Source: JAEZVV01 sp036652035 (lineage in GTDB: Bacteria > Pseudomonadota > Gammaproteobacteria > Burkholderiales > Burkholderiaceae_F). From it: 49,837 bases of DNA. Position 1 is the first letter of the stretch, and each line of letters begins with the position of its first letter. The position numbers and the translations under genes are program-made. Where the stretch lies: positions 1 to 49,837 of the forward strand of contig JAVVWR010000016.1 in the NCBI GenBank assembly GCA_036652035.1, read 5' to 3'. This document shows, piece after piece, positions 42,859 to 49,837 of the stretch. The notes under the pieces were generated by a model, which worked only from the letters and a program-made list of their open reading frames with translations, searched no databases and had not been told where the DNA came from.

Positions 42859-44109
42859 TCAGAAGCGGTATTGCATCTGGGCGCCGGCGATCCAGGCATT
42901 GAGCGACTTGAACTCGCCCAGGCCCGTGATGTCCTTGTCGCCCACGCCACGCAGGTGGGTATAGGCGACATCGAGAGTGGTCTTGTCGTTCAACTTGAAC
43001 GAACCGCCGAAGCTCAGCCACACGCGGTCGGTGTCGGGCAGGATCGGGTTCTTCAGCTCGGCCGACGGCACCGGGCTGGTCTCGTAGGCCAGACCGGCGC
43101 GCAGCGTGGCGCGCTGATTGAGCGTGTAGTCGGCACCGGCCGAATACATCCAGCTCGCCTTCCACTGGTTGTTGATCACTGATTCGCCGGTCGGCGAACC
43201 CTGGATCACCAAGGCGTCGAAGGTCTTCCAGTTCGAGTAGCGCACCGCGCCGCTCAAGGCCCACTGATCGTTGAGGCGGGTGAAGCCTGACAGCAACAAG
43301 GAGTCGGGGGTGGTGACCGAAGCCGAGCCGTCGTAGACGCCGTTGAGTGCGCTGGGATTGCCCAGACCCGGAATGTTCTTATTCGGCAGACCGCTGATGG
43401 TGAAGTCGCCATTGGCGTCGTGGTCCACCTTCGAGCGGTACGACAGTCCGATGCGGGTGTCCTTGGTGAACGAATACATCATTCCCAGGTTGTAGCCCAT
43501 GGCCCAGCTGTCGGCATCGATCTCACCCGTGCCAACCGGCAGTTTGGGATTGGCGCCTTTCTTCAGTTGCGCGCTGGTGTATTGCAGCGAAGCGCCCACA
43601 CCCACGCTCAGCTTGTCGGTGAGCTGATAGCCAACCGAGGGGTTGATATCGACCGTCATGATGTTGGCCGAGATGCCGCGATCACGGCCGATCCAGCCGT
43701 CGCTGTAGTTGACGCCCATGCCGAAGGGCGCGGTGAGGCCAAGGCCCAGCACGGTGCGATCGTTCAGACGATGAACGATGAAACCGTTGGGAACCACGGC
43801 CGGCTTGTCACGGCCGTTCTCGACTTCCTGTCCAGCGGCGTTCTTGAACGGCACGTCGAGCACAACCAGCGAACCGCCCGCCTGCACTTGCGTGCCCTGG
43901 AGCAGGGTCATGCCAGCCGGGTTGTAGAAGGCGGCGGACAGATCGTCGCCGACAATGCCGGCGCCGGCTTGCGCACGGCCCATGCCAACCACGCTTTGCT
44001 CGGACAACTGGAAACCGGCGGCGTGCACGGCCGGCACGGCGGCAAACAGACCCGCGACAACCAGGGCGATGGCACGCGGGGCGCGCGCTTCAATCAAAAA
44101 CTTCTTCAA
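42859..44109 (-). CDS. OmpP1/FadL family outer-membrane channel (copy 1)
   Basis: A 416-residue outer-membrane beta-barrel with signal peptide (cleavage AVHA|AGFQLSEQ). The mature N-terminus AGFQLSEQSVVGMGRAQAGAG, the S3-kink-type DDLSAAFYNPAGM, and the closing aromatic end MQYRF are FadL/TodX marks. The family lets fatty acids, aromatics or other hydrophobic compounds diffuse in. A TTG start at 44109 (protein start KKFLIEARAPRA) has GGAGAAG seven bases upstream and matches copy 2; an ATG at 44139 is open but has no ribosome site. The 261 bp upstream to the next terminator hold its promoter; nothing else is seen. Confidence 0.92.
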   Translation of the reverse strand: MKKFLIEARAPRAIALVVAGLFAAVPAVHAAGFQLSEQSVVGMGRAQAGAGIVGDDLSAAFYNPAGMTLLQGTQVQAGGSLVVLDVPFKNAAGQEVENGRDKPAVVPNGFIVHRLNDRTVLGLGLTAPFGMGVNYSDGWIGRDRGISANIMTVDINPSVGYQLTDKLSVGVGASLQYTSAQLKKGANPKLPVGTGEIDADSWAMGYNLGMMYSFTKDTRIGLSYRSKVDHDANGDFTISGLPNKNIPGLGNPSALNGVYDGSASVTTPDSLLLSGFTRLNDQWALSGAVRYSNWKTFDALVIQGSPTGESVINNQWKASWMYSAGADYTLNQRATLRAGLAYETSPVPSAELKNPILPDTDRVWLSFGGSFKLNDKTTLDVAYTHLRGVGDKDITGLGEFKSLNAWIAGAQMQYRF

Positions 44110-44370
44110 GCGTCTTCTCCGTTGCGGACTGTGCCGCATTCAAACCCCCTCACCAAGGCCGCGGCGAACAGCGCCTGCGACCTGGCGGGAATGGTGAGCG
44201 GGAGCGCGGGCGCCGATGGCGCCATCACGAACCCGACCCGCAAGCGGCCACGGTCCGTTTGCGAGCGGACGAACAGTAGAAGTCGAAGACACGGACTGTC
44301 GAGCGAGCCATCTTGATCTGTCGCAATCATTTCGAGATCGGCATCTAGGCAATTTCCCGGGGTTCCGGCA

Positions 44371-44404
44371 AGAAAAAAGCCGCCTCCCGGGCAGGAGGCG
44401 GCTT
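44371..44404 (-). terminator. Rho-independent terminator
   Basis: A perfect 11-bp stem (44377-44387 with 44394-44404), with the A-run on its left acting as T-run for minus-strand transcription. It ends FadL copy 2. The stem sequence (AAGCCGCCTCC) nearly equals that of the copy-1 terminator, so the duplicated unit included its terminator. Confidence 0.9.
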
Positions 44405-44437
44405 GCCTTCATGACGTCCCGGCGAACCGGGCGAACA

Positions 44438-45766
44438 TCAGAAGCGGTACTGCAACTGAGCGCCCAGGATGAAGGCGTCGAGCGATTGGTACTCGCCCTT
44501 CAGCACGCCGGTCTTGGCGTCGACGCTGTCGATCGTCTTGTCGCCAGTGCCGCGCAGGTGGGCGTAGGCGAAGTCGACCGTGGTCTTGTCGTCGATCCGG
44601 TACGAGGCGCCCAGGCTCAGCCACAGACGGCTGGTGTCCGGAATCAGCGGGCTGCGCAGCTGGGCCGATGGCACCGGGCTGGTCTCGTAGCCAATGCCGG
44701 CACGGAAGGTGGTGCGCGGGGTGTACTGGAAGTCGGCGCCAGCGGCGACCATCCAGGTCGCCTTCCACTGGTTGTCGATCACGGTCGAGGGAATCGCGCC
44801 GATGCCCGGGCGCACCGGGCTCGCGTTCTTGATCTCGAGCACGTCGTACGTGGTCCAGTTGGAGTGCCGCACCGACCCCGTGAGCGACCACTGCGGATTG
44901 ATCCGGCCGAACGCCGACAGCAGGAAGGTGTCGGGCGTGGTGACCGAAGCCGAACCGTTGTAGGTGCCGTTCCAGACGCCGTAATTCACCGGCACCAGCG
45001 TTCCGTTGGGCAGGCGCGCAAAGCCTTGCGAACCGCCAGTGAAGGTGTAATCGCCCTCGGCGTCGTGGTCGAGCTTGGAGCGGTACGACAGACCAATGCG
45101 CAGATCGGCGCTGGGCGAGAACATCACGCCGAGGTTGTAGCCGAAGGCCCAGTCGTCAGCCTCGAGCTCGCCGCTGGCATTGCCCAGCCCTGGAGTGCCC
45201 GCCGGCGCCGCGCCCTTCTTGAGCTTGGCCTTCTGGTACTGCGCCGACACACCCAGTCCGAAGCTCCACATCTCGTTGAGCTTGTAAGCAACCGACGGGT
45301 TGATATCGATCGTCATGATCGAGCTCGAGATGCCCTTGGCGCGGCCCGACCATTCCTCGCCGTAGCTCGAGGCCAGGCCGAAGGGCGTGGTGATGCCCAG
45401 ACCCAGGGTGACCTGCTCGTTGAGCGAGTGGACCAGGAAGGTATTGGGAACCACGGCCGGCTTGTCACGGCCGTTGTCGGTCGCGCCGGTGATGCTGTTC
45501 TGGAACGGCGCGTCGAGCGAGATATAGCTCAGGCCGAACTGCGCGCTGGTGCCCTTCAGAAGACTCATGCCGGCCGGGTTGTAGAAAACCGCCGACAAAT
45601 CGTCACCGACGACGCCCGCGCCGGCATGCGCGCGCCCGGTGCTCACCACGCTCTGCTCGCTCAATTGGAAACCGGCGGCGTGCGCGGCGGGCGCAGCGAC
45701 AAAGAGTCCGGCAATCAGGGCCGCGACCGCGCGCGGGGCTTGAGAGACAAGTTGGCACTTCTTCAC
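44438..45766 (-). CDS. OmpP1/FadL family outer-membrane channel (copy 2)
   Basis: A 442-residue paralogue of copy 1, in tandem. The signal peptide (KKCQLVSQAPRAVAALIAG, cleavage AAHA|AGFQLSEQ) and the barrel pattern match copy 1 nearly block for block, with small insertions (about 25 residues more in outer loops). A GTG start at 45766 follows GGAGATTCGCA; the open frame upstream to 45850 has no support. Like copy 1 it has its own terminator, so the two are separately transcribed. Separate regulation or different substrate preference is an inference from the differing loops. Confidence 0.92.
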   Translation of the reverse strand: MKKCQLVSQAPRAVAALIAGLFVAAPAAHAAGFQLSEQSVVSTGRAHAGAGVVGDDLSAVFYNPAGMSLLKGTSAQFGLSYISLDAPFQNSITGATDNGRDKPAVVPNTFLVHSLNEQVTLGLGITTPFGLASSYGEEWSGRAKGISSSIMTIDINPSVAYKLNEMWSFGLGVSAQYQKAKLKKGAAPAGTPGLGNASGELEADDWAFGYNLGVMFSPSADLRIGLSYRSKLDHDAEGDYTFTGGSQGFARLPNGTLVPVNYGVWNGTYNGSASVTTPDTFLLSAFGRINPQWSLTGSVRHSNWTTYDVLEIKNASPVRPGIGAIPSTVIDNQWKATWMVAAGADFQYTPRTTFRAGIGYETSPVPSAQLRSPLIPDTSRLWLSLGASYRIDDKTTVDFAYAHLRGTGDKTIDSVDAKTGVLKGEYQSLDAFILGAQLQYRF

Positions 45767-46177
45767 TGCGAATCTCCATCGCGGCTGCGCCGCGGTGACG
45801 GTGTGTTGAACGGACCGCATCACCCCGCGCATCCGCTGTTTTCCGGGCACCGCCGCAGCGGATCACACGGACTCGTTCCAACCGGGTCTGGACCCGGCCG
45901 TCTGATGTTCTGAATTCAGACGCACTCCAGCTCGCGCTGCGCCACAACCAAGACAGGGGTGGGACATGCAATCCGGATCGCGCTTGGCGCAACATCACTC
46001 CAAGCCGCGCGAGTCTATGGAGGGAGTCAGGGTTCACCCCATGCTAGGCGAGAGCCCCTAATCCAATCCGCCACTGATGGATTTGTGCAACGCCACGGGA
46101 AACGGGCAGACCCAAGCCAGCGCCTAACCCAATTCGGCCTTATCTTTAGCGTCGCCATTTCCTCACAGGAGAACGTC
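45767..46177. other. Intergenic region between divergent FadL copy 2 and LEA-like lipoprotein genes
   Basis: About 410 bp that must contain both promoters. I see an AGGAGAACGTC ribosome site just before 46178 and no further gene. A run ending ...GGCGAGAGCCCCTAATCC near 46045-46065 is AT-poor, and I found no clear -10/-35 pair or dyad. Confidence 0.5.
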
Positions 46178-46480
46178 ATGAAACCGCTTGTTGTCATCGC
46201 CGCACTGTTGGCCGCCCTCGGCCTTGCCGCCTGCAAGCCCGAGCCAGGCGTGGCCGAAAAGGCCGGCAAGGCCATCGACCAGGCCGCTGCCGAGGCCACC
46301 AAGAAGGCCGAGGAAGCCGCCAAAGCCGCTGCCGGCGTCGCCAAAGAAGCTGGCGACAAGGCCGGCGCCCTGGCCGAGAAGGCGGGCGAAAAGGTGGATG
46401 CGGCCGCTCAAGCCACCGCCGCGGCCGCCAAGGACGCGGCCGACCAGGTCAAGGCCGCCACCGAAGCGCCCAAGAAGTAA
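46178..46480 (+). CDS. LEA-like Ala/Lys-rich small lipoprotein
   Basis: A 100-residue protein with lipoprotein signal (lipobox LAAC, Cys at about 19) and a mature part made almost only of Ala, Lys, Glu and Asp in amphipathic 11-residue-like repeats (KAIDQAAAEAT, KKAEEAAKAAA, EKAGEKVDAAA). This composition resembles group-3 LEA and apolipoprotein-like proteins that fold on membranes or on drying. Function unknown; membrane or desiccation protection is only suggested by composition. It is followed by a long hairpin shared with the convergent gene. Confidence 0.78.
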   Translation: MKPLVVIAALLAALGLAACKPEPGVAEKAGKAIDQAAAEATKKAEEAAKAAAGVAKEAGDKAGALAEKAGEKVDAAAQATAAAAKDAADQVKAATEAPKK

Positions 46481-46492
46481 GTCGTCAGAAAA

Positions 46493-46534
46493 CAACAAAG
46501 CCCGGCACCCCGATAAGGGGGCCGGGCTTTGTTG
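46493..46534. terminator. Bidirectional Rho-independent terminator
   Basis: A perfect 14-bp outer stem (46493-46506 with 46521-46534) plus an inner CCCC/GGGG pairing. Its symmetric CAACAAAG/CTTTGTTG ends suit both the LEA-like lipoprotein gene (+) and the convergent membrane-protein gene (-). Confidence 0.82.
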
Positions 46535-46546
46535 ACTGCAGTCTGC

Positions 46547-46969
46547 TCAGACTGGCATCGGCATCGGCAAACGATCGCCCAGACGCAGCCAGCCGCGCGC
46601 AATGCGATAGATCGCCCACAGGCCGAGCGCGAACAGGCCGACGATCCAGATCGCAAAACCGACCAGAACGATCGCCAGCAGAGCGCCCAGCACGCCGACC
46701 ACCACCGACCACAAGAGCGCATACCAAAAGGTGCGGATCTGCCAGCGGAAATGCGACTCGAGATACGTGCCTTCGGCCTCGCTGCGCTTCACGTAGTTGA
46801 TGATCACCGCAATGATCGACGGCCAACCGAACAGGAAGGCGCCGATCACGGTCGCCGAGCCAAATGCGCCGATCACCAGGCTCACCGCATGCAAGGCGTA
46901 GACGATCTGGGTGACCGTGACCATCGACGGCGCGGGTATGCGGGGAAATGACTGGATGGGCATGTTCAT
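46547..46969 (-). CDS. Small DUF4870-like membrane protein
   Basis: A 140-residue protein with about four hydrophobic helices. The pattern ALHAVSLVIGAFGSATVIGAF, then INYVKRSEAEGTYLESHFRWQIRTFWYALLWSV and a closing YRIARGWLRLGDRLPMP, matches a family of small inner-membrane proteins (DUF4870/COG3671 type, Tic20-like). Function unknown. The ATG at 46969 follows TGAGGCC; another at 46963 is possible. It lies between the two Ala/Lys-rich genes but on the opposite strand. Confidence 0.78.
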   Translation of the reverse strand: MNMPIQSFPRIPAPSMVTVTQIVYALHAVSLVIGAFGSATVIGAFLFGWPSIIAVIINYVKRSEAEGTYLESHFRWQIRTFWYALLWSVVVGVLGALLAIVLVGFAIWIVGLFALGLWAIYRIARGWLRLGDRLPMPMPV

Positions 46970-47185
46970 GGGCTGGCCTCAGTGATGAATCGAAACGGCG
47001 GCGCCACAGCATAACCAGCCCTGCGCGCGGCGGACGGGCCGATCGCCGCCCAGCGCCAGCGCCGCTCAACAAAAAGATGGGCATGGCGCCATCGCCGCAT
47101 CACCCTGACGGCCCTAGGATGGGATTGAAAGTTCATGCGCGCCGTCGGCGTCGCGGCTTTCTCTCCCTCACCTCAAGGAACTGCC

Positions 47186-47500
47186 ATGAGCGATCTCTGG
47201 AACAAGGCCAAGGAACTCGCCAGCGAAGCTGCCGACGCCACTGTCAACGCCGCCAAGAAAGTCGGCGAAACGGCCTCCGAGCTGGCAACCAAGACCGGCG
47301 AAGCGGCGGGCGAAGCCTGGGACGCCACCAAGCAGGCAGCGAGCGCTACCACCGAATCCGCCAGCCAGATCGCCGATAGCGCGACAGCCCAGACGACCAG
47401 CGCTGCCAGCGCCACCACCGCCGCTGCCGGCAAGGCCGTCGAAGCGACCAAGACCGCCGCGGTCAACGTGACCGACGCCGCCAAGAAATCGCTCACCTGA
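47186..47500 (+). CDS. LEA-like Ala/Thr-rich cytoplasmic protein
   Basis: A 104-residue protein without a signal peptide. It starts MSDLWNKAKELASEAADAT and consists of amphipathic repeats rich in Ala, Thr, Lys, Ser and Glu (KKVGETASELATKTGEAAGE, AWDATKQAASATTESAS). This is late-embryogenesis-abundant-like composition, as in the lipoprotein at 46178, so the two may be an exported/cytosolic pair. The ATG at 47186 follows AAGGAACTGCC. A palindromic terminator follows. Function unknown. Confidence 0.78.
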   Translation: MSDLWNKAKELASEAADATVNAAKKVGETASELATKTGEAAGEAWDATKQAASATTESASQIADSATAQTTSAASATTAAAGKAVEATKTAAVNVTDAAKKSLT

Positions 47501-47516
47501 GCCCTTGCCCCCTTTG

Positions 47517-47549
47517 AACAACGCCCGCAGCTGCGGGCGTTGTTTTTTT
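47517..47549 (+). terminator. Rho-independent terminator
   Basis: A perfect 28-bp palindrome (two 14-nt arms, 47517-47530 and 47531-47544) then TTTTT. It ends the LEA-like gene. Its right flank touches the prpF stop, so it may also act weakly on the minus strand. Confidence 0.88.
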
Positions 47550-48736
47550 CAAAACGAATCTTCCGGCACCCGCACCGCGCCTTCCATCAACACTCTGGCG
47601 CTGCGGCTCATGACGGCCTTGGTCACGGTCCATGCGCCGTTCACAAGCCTGGCTTCGGCGCCCACGCGCAACGTTCCCGAGGGGTGGCCAAAGCGCACCG
47701 CACTGCGCTCACCTCCGCCCGCGGCCAGATTCACCAGCGTGCCGGGCACGGCGGCGGCGGTGGCAATGGCGACTGCTGCCGTTCCCATCATGGCGTGATG
47801 CAGCTTGCCCATGGAGAGCGCGCGCACCACGAGATCGATCTCGCCTGCGGCGATGGTCTTGCCGCTGGAAGCCACATAGTCCTTCGGTGGCGCGACGAAG
47901 GCGATCTTGGGCGTGTGCTGACGGGTGAGCGCTTCTTCGGGCGATTGGATCAGGCCCATCCGCAGCGCGCCGGCGACGCGGATCTGCTCGAATCGCTCAA
48001 GTGCCTTGGGGTCGGTGTTGATGGCTTCACGCAACTCGGTGCCGGTGTAGCCAATGTCTTCGGCGCGCACGAAGACGGTGGGAATGCCGGCGGAAATCAT
48101 GGTCGCGGCAAACGTTCCAACGCCGGGAACCTCAAGCTGATCCACCCGATTGCCGGTGGGAAACATCGCGCCACCGTCTTCGCCCTCGTCGGAAGGATCA
48201 AGAAACTCGAGAACGATCTCGGCCGCGGGAAAGGTCACGCCGTCGAGCTCGAAATCGCCGGTTTCCTGCACCTGCCCTTCAGTGATGGGCACGTGAGCGA
48301 TGATGGTCTTGCCGATATTGGCCTGCCAGATGCGCACCACGCAGACGCCGTTGCGCGGAATGCGCGCCGCATCCACCAGACCGGCGTGAATGGCGAAGGC
48401 GCCCGCAGCGGTCGAGAGATTGCCGCAGTTGCCGCTCCAGTCCACGAAGGGCTTGTCGATCGAAACCTGTCCGTAGAGGTAGTCCACGTCGTGGCCGGAG
48501 CGCGTGCTCTTGGAGAGGATCACGCACTTGCTGGTGCTGCTGGTGGCGCCACCCATGCCGTCGATCTGCGCGGCGTACGGGTCGGGGCTGCCGATCACGC
48601 GCAGGAACAATCGGTCGCGCGCCGCGCCGGGCACCTGGCAAGGCTCGGGCAGGTCTTGCAGGCGGAAGAACACGCCCTTGCTGGTGCCGCCACGCATATA
48701 GGTGGCGGGAACTCGGATCTGCGGTGCAAAGCTCAT
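47549..48736 (-). CDS. prpF: 2-methylaconitate cis-trans isomerase
   Basis: A 395-residue DapF-fold isomerase that works with AcnD in the methylcitrate cycle, turning trans- into cis-2-methylaconitate so that propionyl-CoA can be used. Family marks are ATYMRGGTSKGVFF at the N-terminus, GGATSSTSKCVIL, the WSGNCGNLSTAAGAFA loop, and FPTGNRVDQLEV. The start MSFAPQ at 48736 is 7 bp after the acnD stop. It is the last gene of the operon as seen here. Confidence 0.95.
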   Translation of the reverse strand: MSFAPQIRVPATYMRGGTSKGVFFRLQDLPEPCQVPGAARDRLFLRVIGSPDPYAAQIDGMGGATSSTSKCVILSKSTRSGHDVDYLYGQVSIDKPFVDWSGNCGNLSTAAGAFAIHAGLVDAARIPRNGVCVVRIWQANIGKTIIAHVPITEGQVQETGDFELDGVTFPAAEIVLEFLDPSDEGEDGGAMFPTGNRVDQLEVPGVGTFAATMISAGIPTVFVRAEDIGYTGTELREAINTDPKALERFEQIRVAGALRMGLIQSPEEALTRQHTPKIAFVAPPKDYVASSGKTIAAGEIDLVVRALSMGKLHHAMMGTAAVAIATAAAVPGTLVNLAAGGGERSAVRFGHPSGTLRVGAEARLVNGAWTVTKAVMSRSARVLMEGAVRVPEDSF

Positions 48737-48743
48737 GGCGTTC

Positions 48744-49837
48744 TCAAGCGGCCTGGGTCGATTCGAGGAAGTCCTGCGCAAAGCGCTGCAGCACGCCGCC
48801 CGCTTCGTAGATCGAGACTTCTTCGGCCGTGTCGAGGCGGCAGGTGACGGGCACTTGCAAGGTCTCGCCGTTGACGCGGTGGATCACCAGCGTGAGATCG
48901 GCGCGCGGCGTGCGCGTGCCCACCACATCGAATGTCTCGGTGCCGTCGAGGGCCAGCGTCTTGCGATTGGTGCCGGGCTTGAACTCCAGCGGCAGCACGC
49001 CCATGCCGATCAGGTTGGTGCGGTGGATGCGCTCGAAGCCCTCGGCCACGATCGCCTCCACGCCCGCGAGCCGAACGCCCTTGGCCGCCCAGTCGCGCGA
49101 CGAGCCCTGGCCGTAATCGGCGCCCGCCACGATGATCAGCGGCTGCTTGCGGTTCATATAGGTCTCGATCGCTTCCCACATGCGCATCACCGTGCCCTCG
49201 GGCTCGACACGAGCGAGCGAACCCTTTTGCACCGTGCCGTCGGGTGTGCGCACCATTTCGTTCGCCAGCGTGGGATTGGCAAAGGTGGCGCGCTGCGCGG
49301 TGAGGTGGTCGCCGCGGTGGGTGGCGTAGGAGTTGTAGTCCTCCTCGGGCAGGCCCATCGCCGCCAGGTATTCGCCGGCGGCGCTGTCGCCCAGGATGGC
49401 GTTCGAGGGCGAAAGGTGATCGGTGGTGATGTTGTCACCCAAGAGCGCGAGCGGACGCATTCCCTTCAAAGAGCGCTCCCCGGCCAGCGCGCCTTCCCAG
49501 TACGGCGGGCGGCGGATGTAAGTGCTCTGCGGGCGCCAGTCGTAGAGCGGCGCTTCGACCGTGGTGTTGGCGGCGCGCTCCTCGAACATGGGGATGTAGA
49601 CATCGCGGAACTGCTGCGGCTTGACCGCCACGCGGACAATGGCGTCGATCTCTTCGTCGCTCGGCCACAAGTCCTTGAGCAGGATCGGCCGGCCCTGCGC
49701 GTCGGTGCCAAAGGCATCGCGCTCGATGTCGAAGCGGATCGTTCCCGCCAGCGCGTAAGCCACCACCAGCGGCGGCGAGGCGAGGAAGGCCTGCTTGGCA
49801 TAGGGGTGGATGCGGCCGTCAAAGTTGCGGTTGCCCG
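48744..49837 (-). CDS. acnD: 2-methylcitrate dehydratase AcnD, C-terminal part (runs off the window)
   Basis: The last ~364 residues of an aconitase-family Fe-S dehydratase; the 5' part lies beyond the window end. Seen: GNRNFDGRIHPYAKQAFL at the window edge, right after the usual [4Fe-4S] cysteine cluster (outside), LGDNITTDHLSPSNAIL, and the swivel-domain GADYGQGSSRDWAAKG with the substrate Ser/Arg. Together with prpF directly downstream, AcnD (dehydrates 2-methylcitrate to trans-2-methylaconitate) is the better call than housekeeping aconitase. prpB and prpC would be expected further upstream. Confidence 0.92.
   Translation of the reverse strand, partial: GNRNFDGRIHPYAKQAFLASPPLVVAYALAGTIRFDIERDAFGTDAQGRPILLKDLWPSDEEIDAIVRVAVKPQQFRDVYIPMFEERAANTTVEAPLYDWRPQSTYIRRPPYWEGALAGERSLKGMRPLALLGDNITTDHLSPSNAILGDSAAGEYLAAMGLPEEDYNSYATHRGDHLTAQRATFANPTLANEMVRTPDGTVQKGSLARVEPEGTVMRMWEAIETYMNRKQPLIIVAGADYGQGSSRDWAAKGVRLAGVEAIVAEGFERIHRTNLIGMGVLPLEFKPGTNRKTLALDGTETFDVVGTRTPRADLTLVIHRVNGETLQVPVTCRLDTAEEVSIYEAGGVLQRFAQDFLESTQAA

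Overview
The window looks like chromosomal DNA from a high-GC betaproteobacterium, probably from the Burkholderiales/Rhodocyclales area. The grounds are gene content and order: a liu-type leucine degradation cluster, a cydP-cydA-cydB-cydX operon, an acnD-prpF pair, and YaeQ, DUF1289, DUF3455, DUF962 and MliC family genes. I cannot assign a genus. There are no rRNA or tRNA genes, CRISPR arrays, transposases or phage genes that I can see. Three runs of exactly 100 N (8686-8785, 9889-9988, 19317-19416) are scaffold gaps of unknown true size.

Layout. 58-8500 (+): a leucine/isovalerate catabolic operon behind a probable LiuR operator. It carries liuB, a DinB-family gene, a secreted dienelactone-hydrolase-like gene, liuC, a DUF4126 membrane protein, liuD, a D-2-hydroxyacid dehydrogenase and the HMG-CoA lyase gene. 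Most genes overlap by ATGA. 8645-10225 (+): two secreted or lipoprotein genes, each interrupted by a gap near its N-terminus. 10227-14759 (-): a four-gene 2-oxoacid:acceptor oxidoreductase operon (gamma, alpha, beta, and an NAD(P)/FAD subunit fused to a ferredoxin domain). 14968-18344 (+): DUF1289, a small membrane protein, a decayed metallo-beta-lactamase-fold gene, a DUF3455 lipoprotein, a K+-channel-like protein and an exported rhodanese. 18467-19264 (+): a DUF1801 domain fused to a histone-H1-like Lys/Ala tail. 19676-21981 (+): a polar amino-acid ABC transporter with an internal terminator after the binding-protein gene. 22050-25714: bacterioferritin, a 50-residue membrane protein, a DUF962/Mpo1-like protein and a purU-mliC-hydrolase operon.

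25872-31197 is the most striking block. A PAS/AAA+ sigma-54 activator with a Cys/His-rich PAS domain is divergent from cydP-cydA-cydB-cydX-ybgE plus a truncated hemoglobin. A textbook -24/-12 promoter (TGGCAC-N5-TTGCA) lies directly in front of cydP. This reads as a self-contained, sigma-54-driven, redox- or gas-responsive cytochrome bd module.

31250-41355 holds a 52-residue membrane protein, YaeQ, an AEC transporter, a membrane-anchored CBS-like protein, a TPR-GGDEF diguanylate cyclase without the inhibitory site, a three-domain rhodanese, an ABM-domain protein, a PfkB kinase, an EamA exporter, and a ferric-reductase-like flavocytochrome preceded by three 11-bp-spaced hexamers typical of an OmpR-family operator. 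41368-49837 (mostly -) holds an MFS exporter, two FadL-family porins each with its own terminator, two LEA-like Ala/Lys-rich small proteins flanking a small membrane protein, and the prpF-acnD end of a methylcitrate-cycle operon that leaves the window.

Taken together the cell appears to oxidise branched-chain and propionyl-type acyl-CoAs, to import hydrophobic substrates through FadL channels, and to switch to a high-affinity bd oxidase under specialised sigma-54 control.
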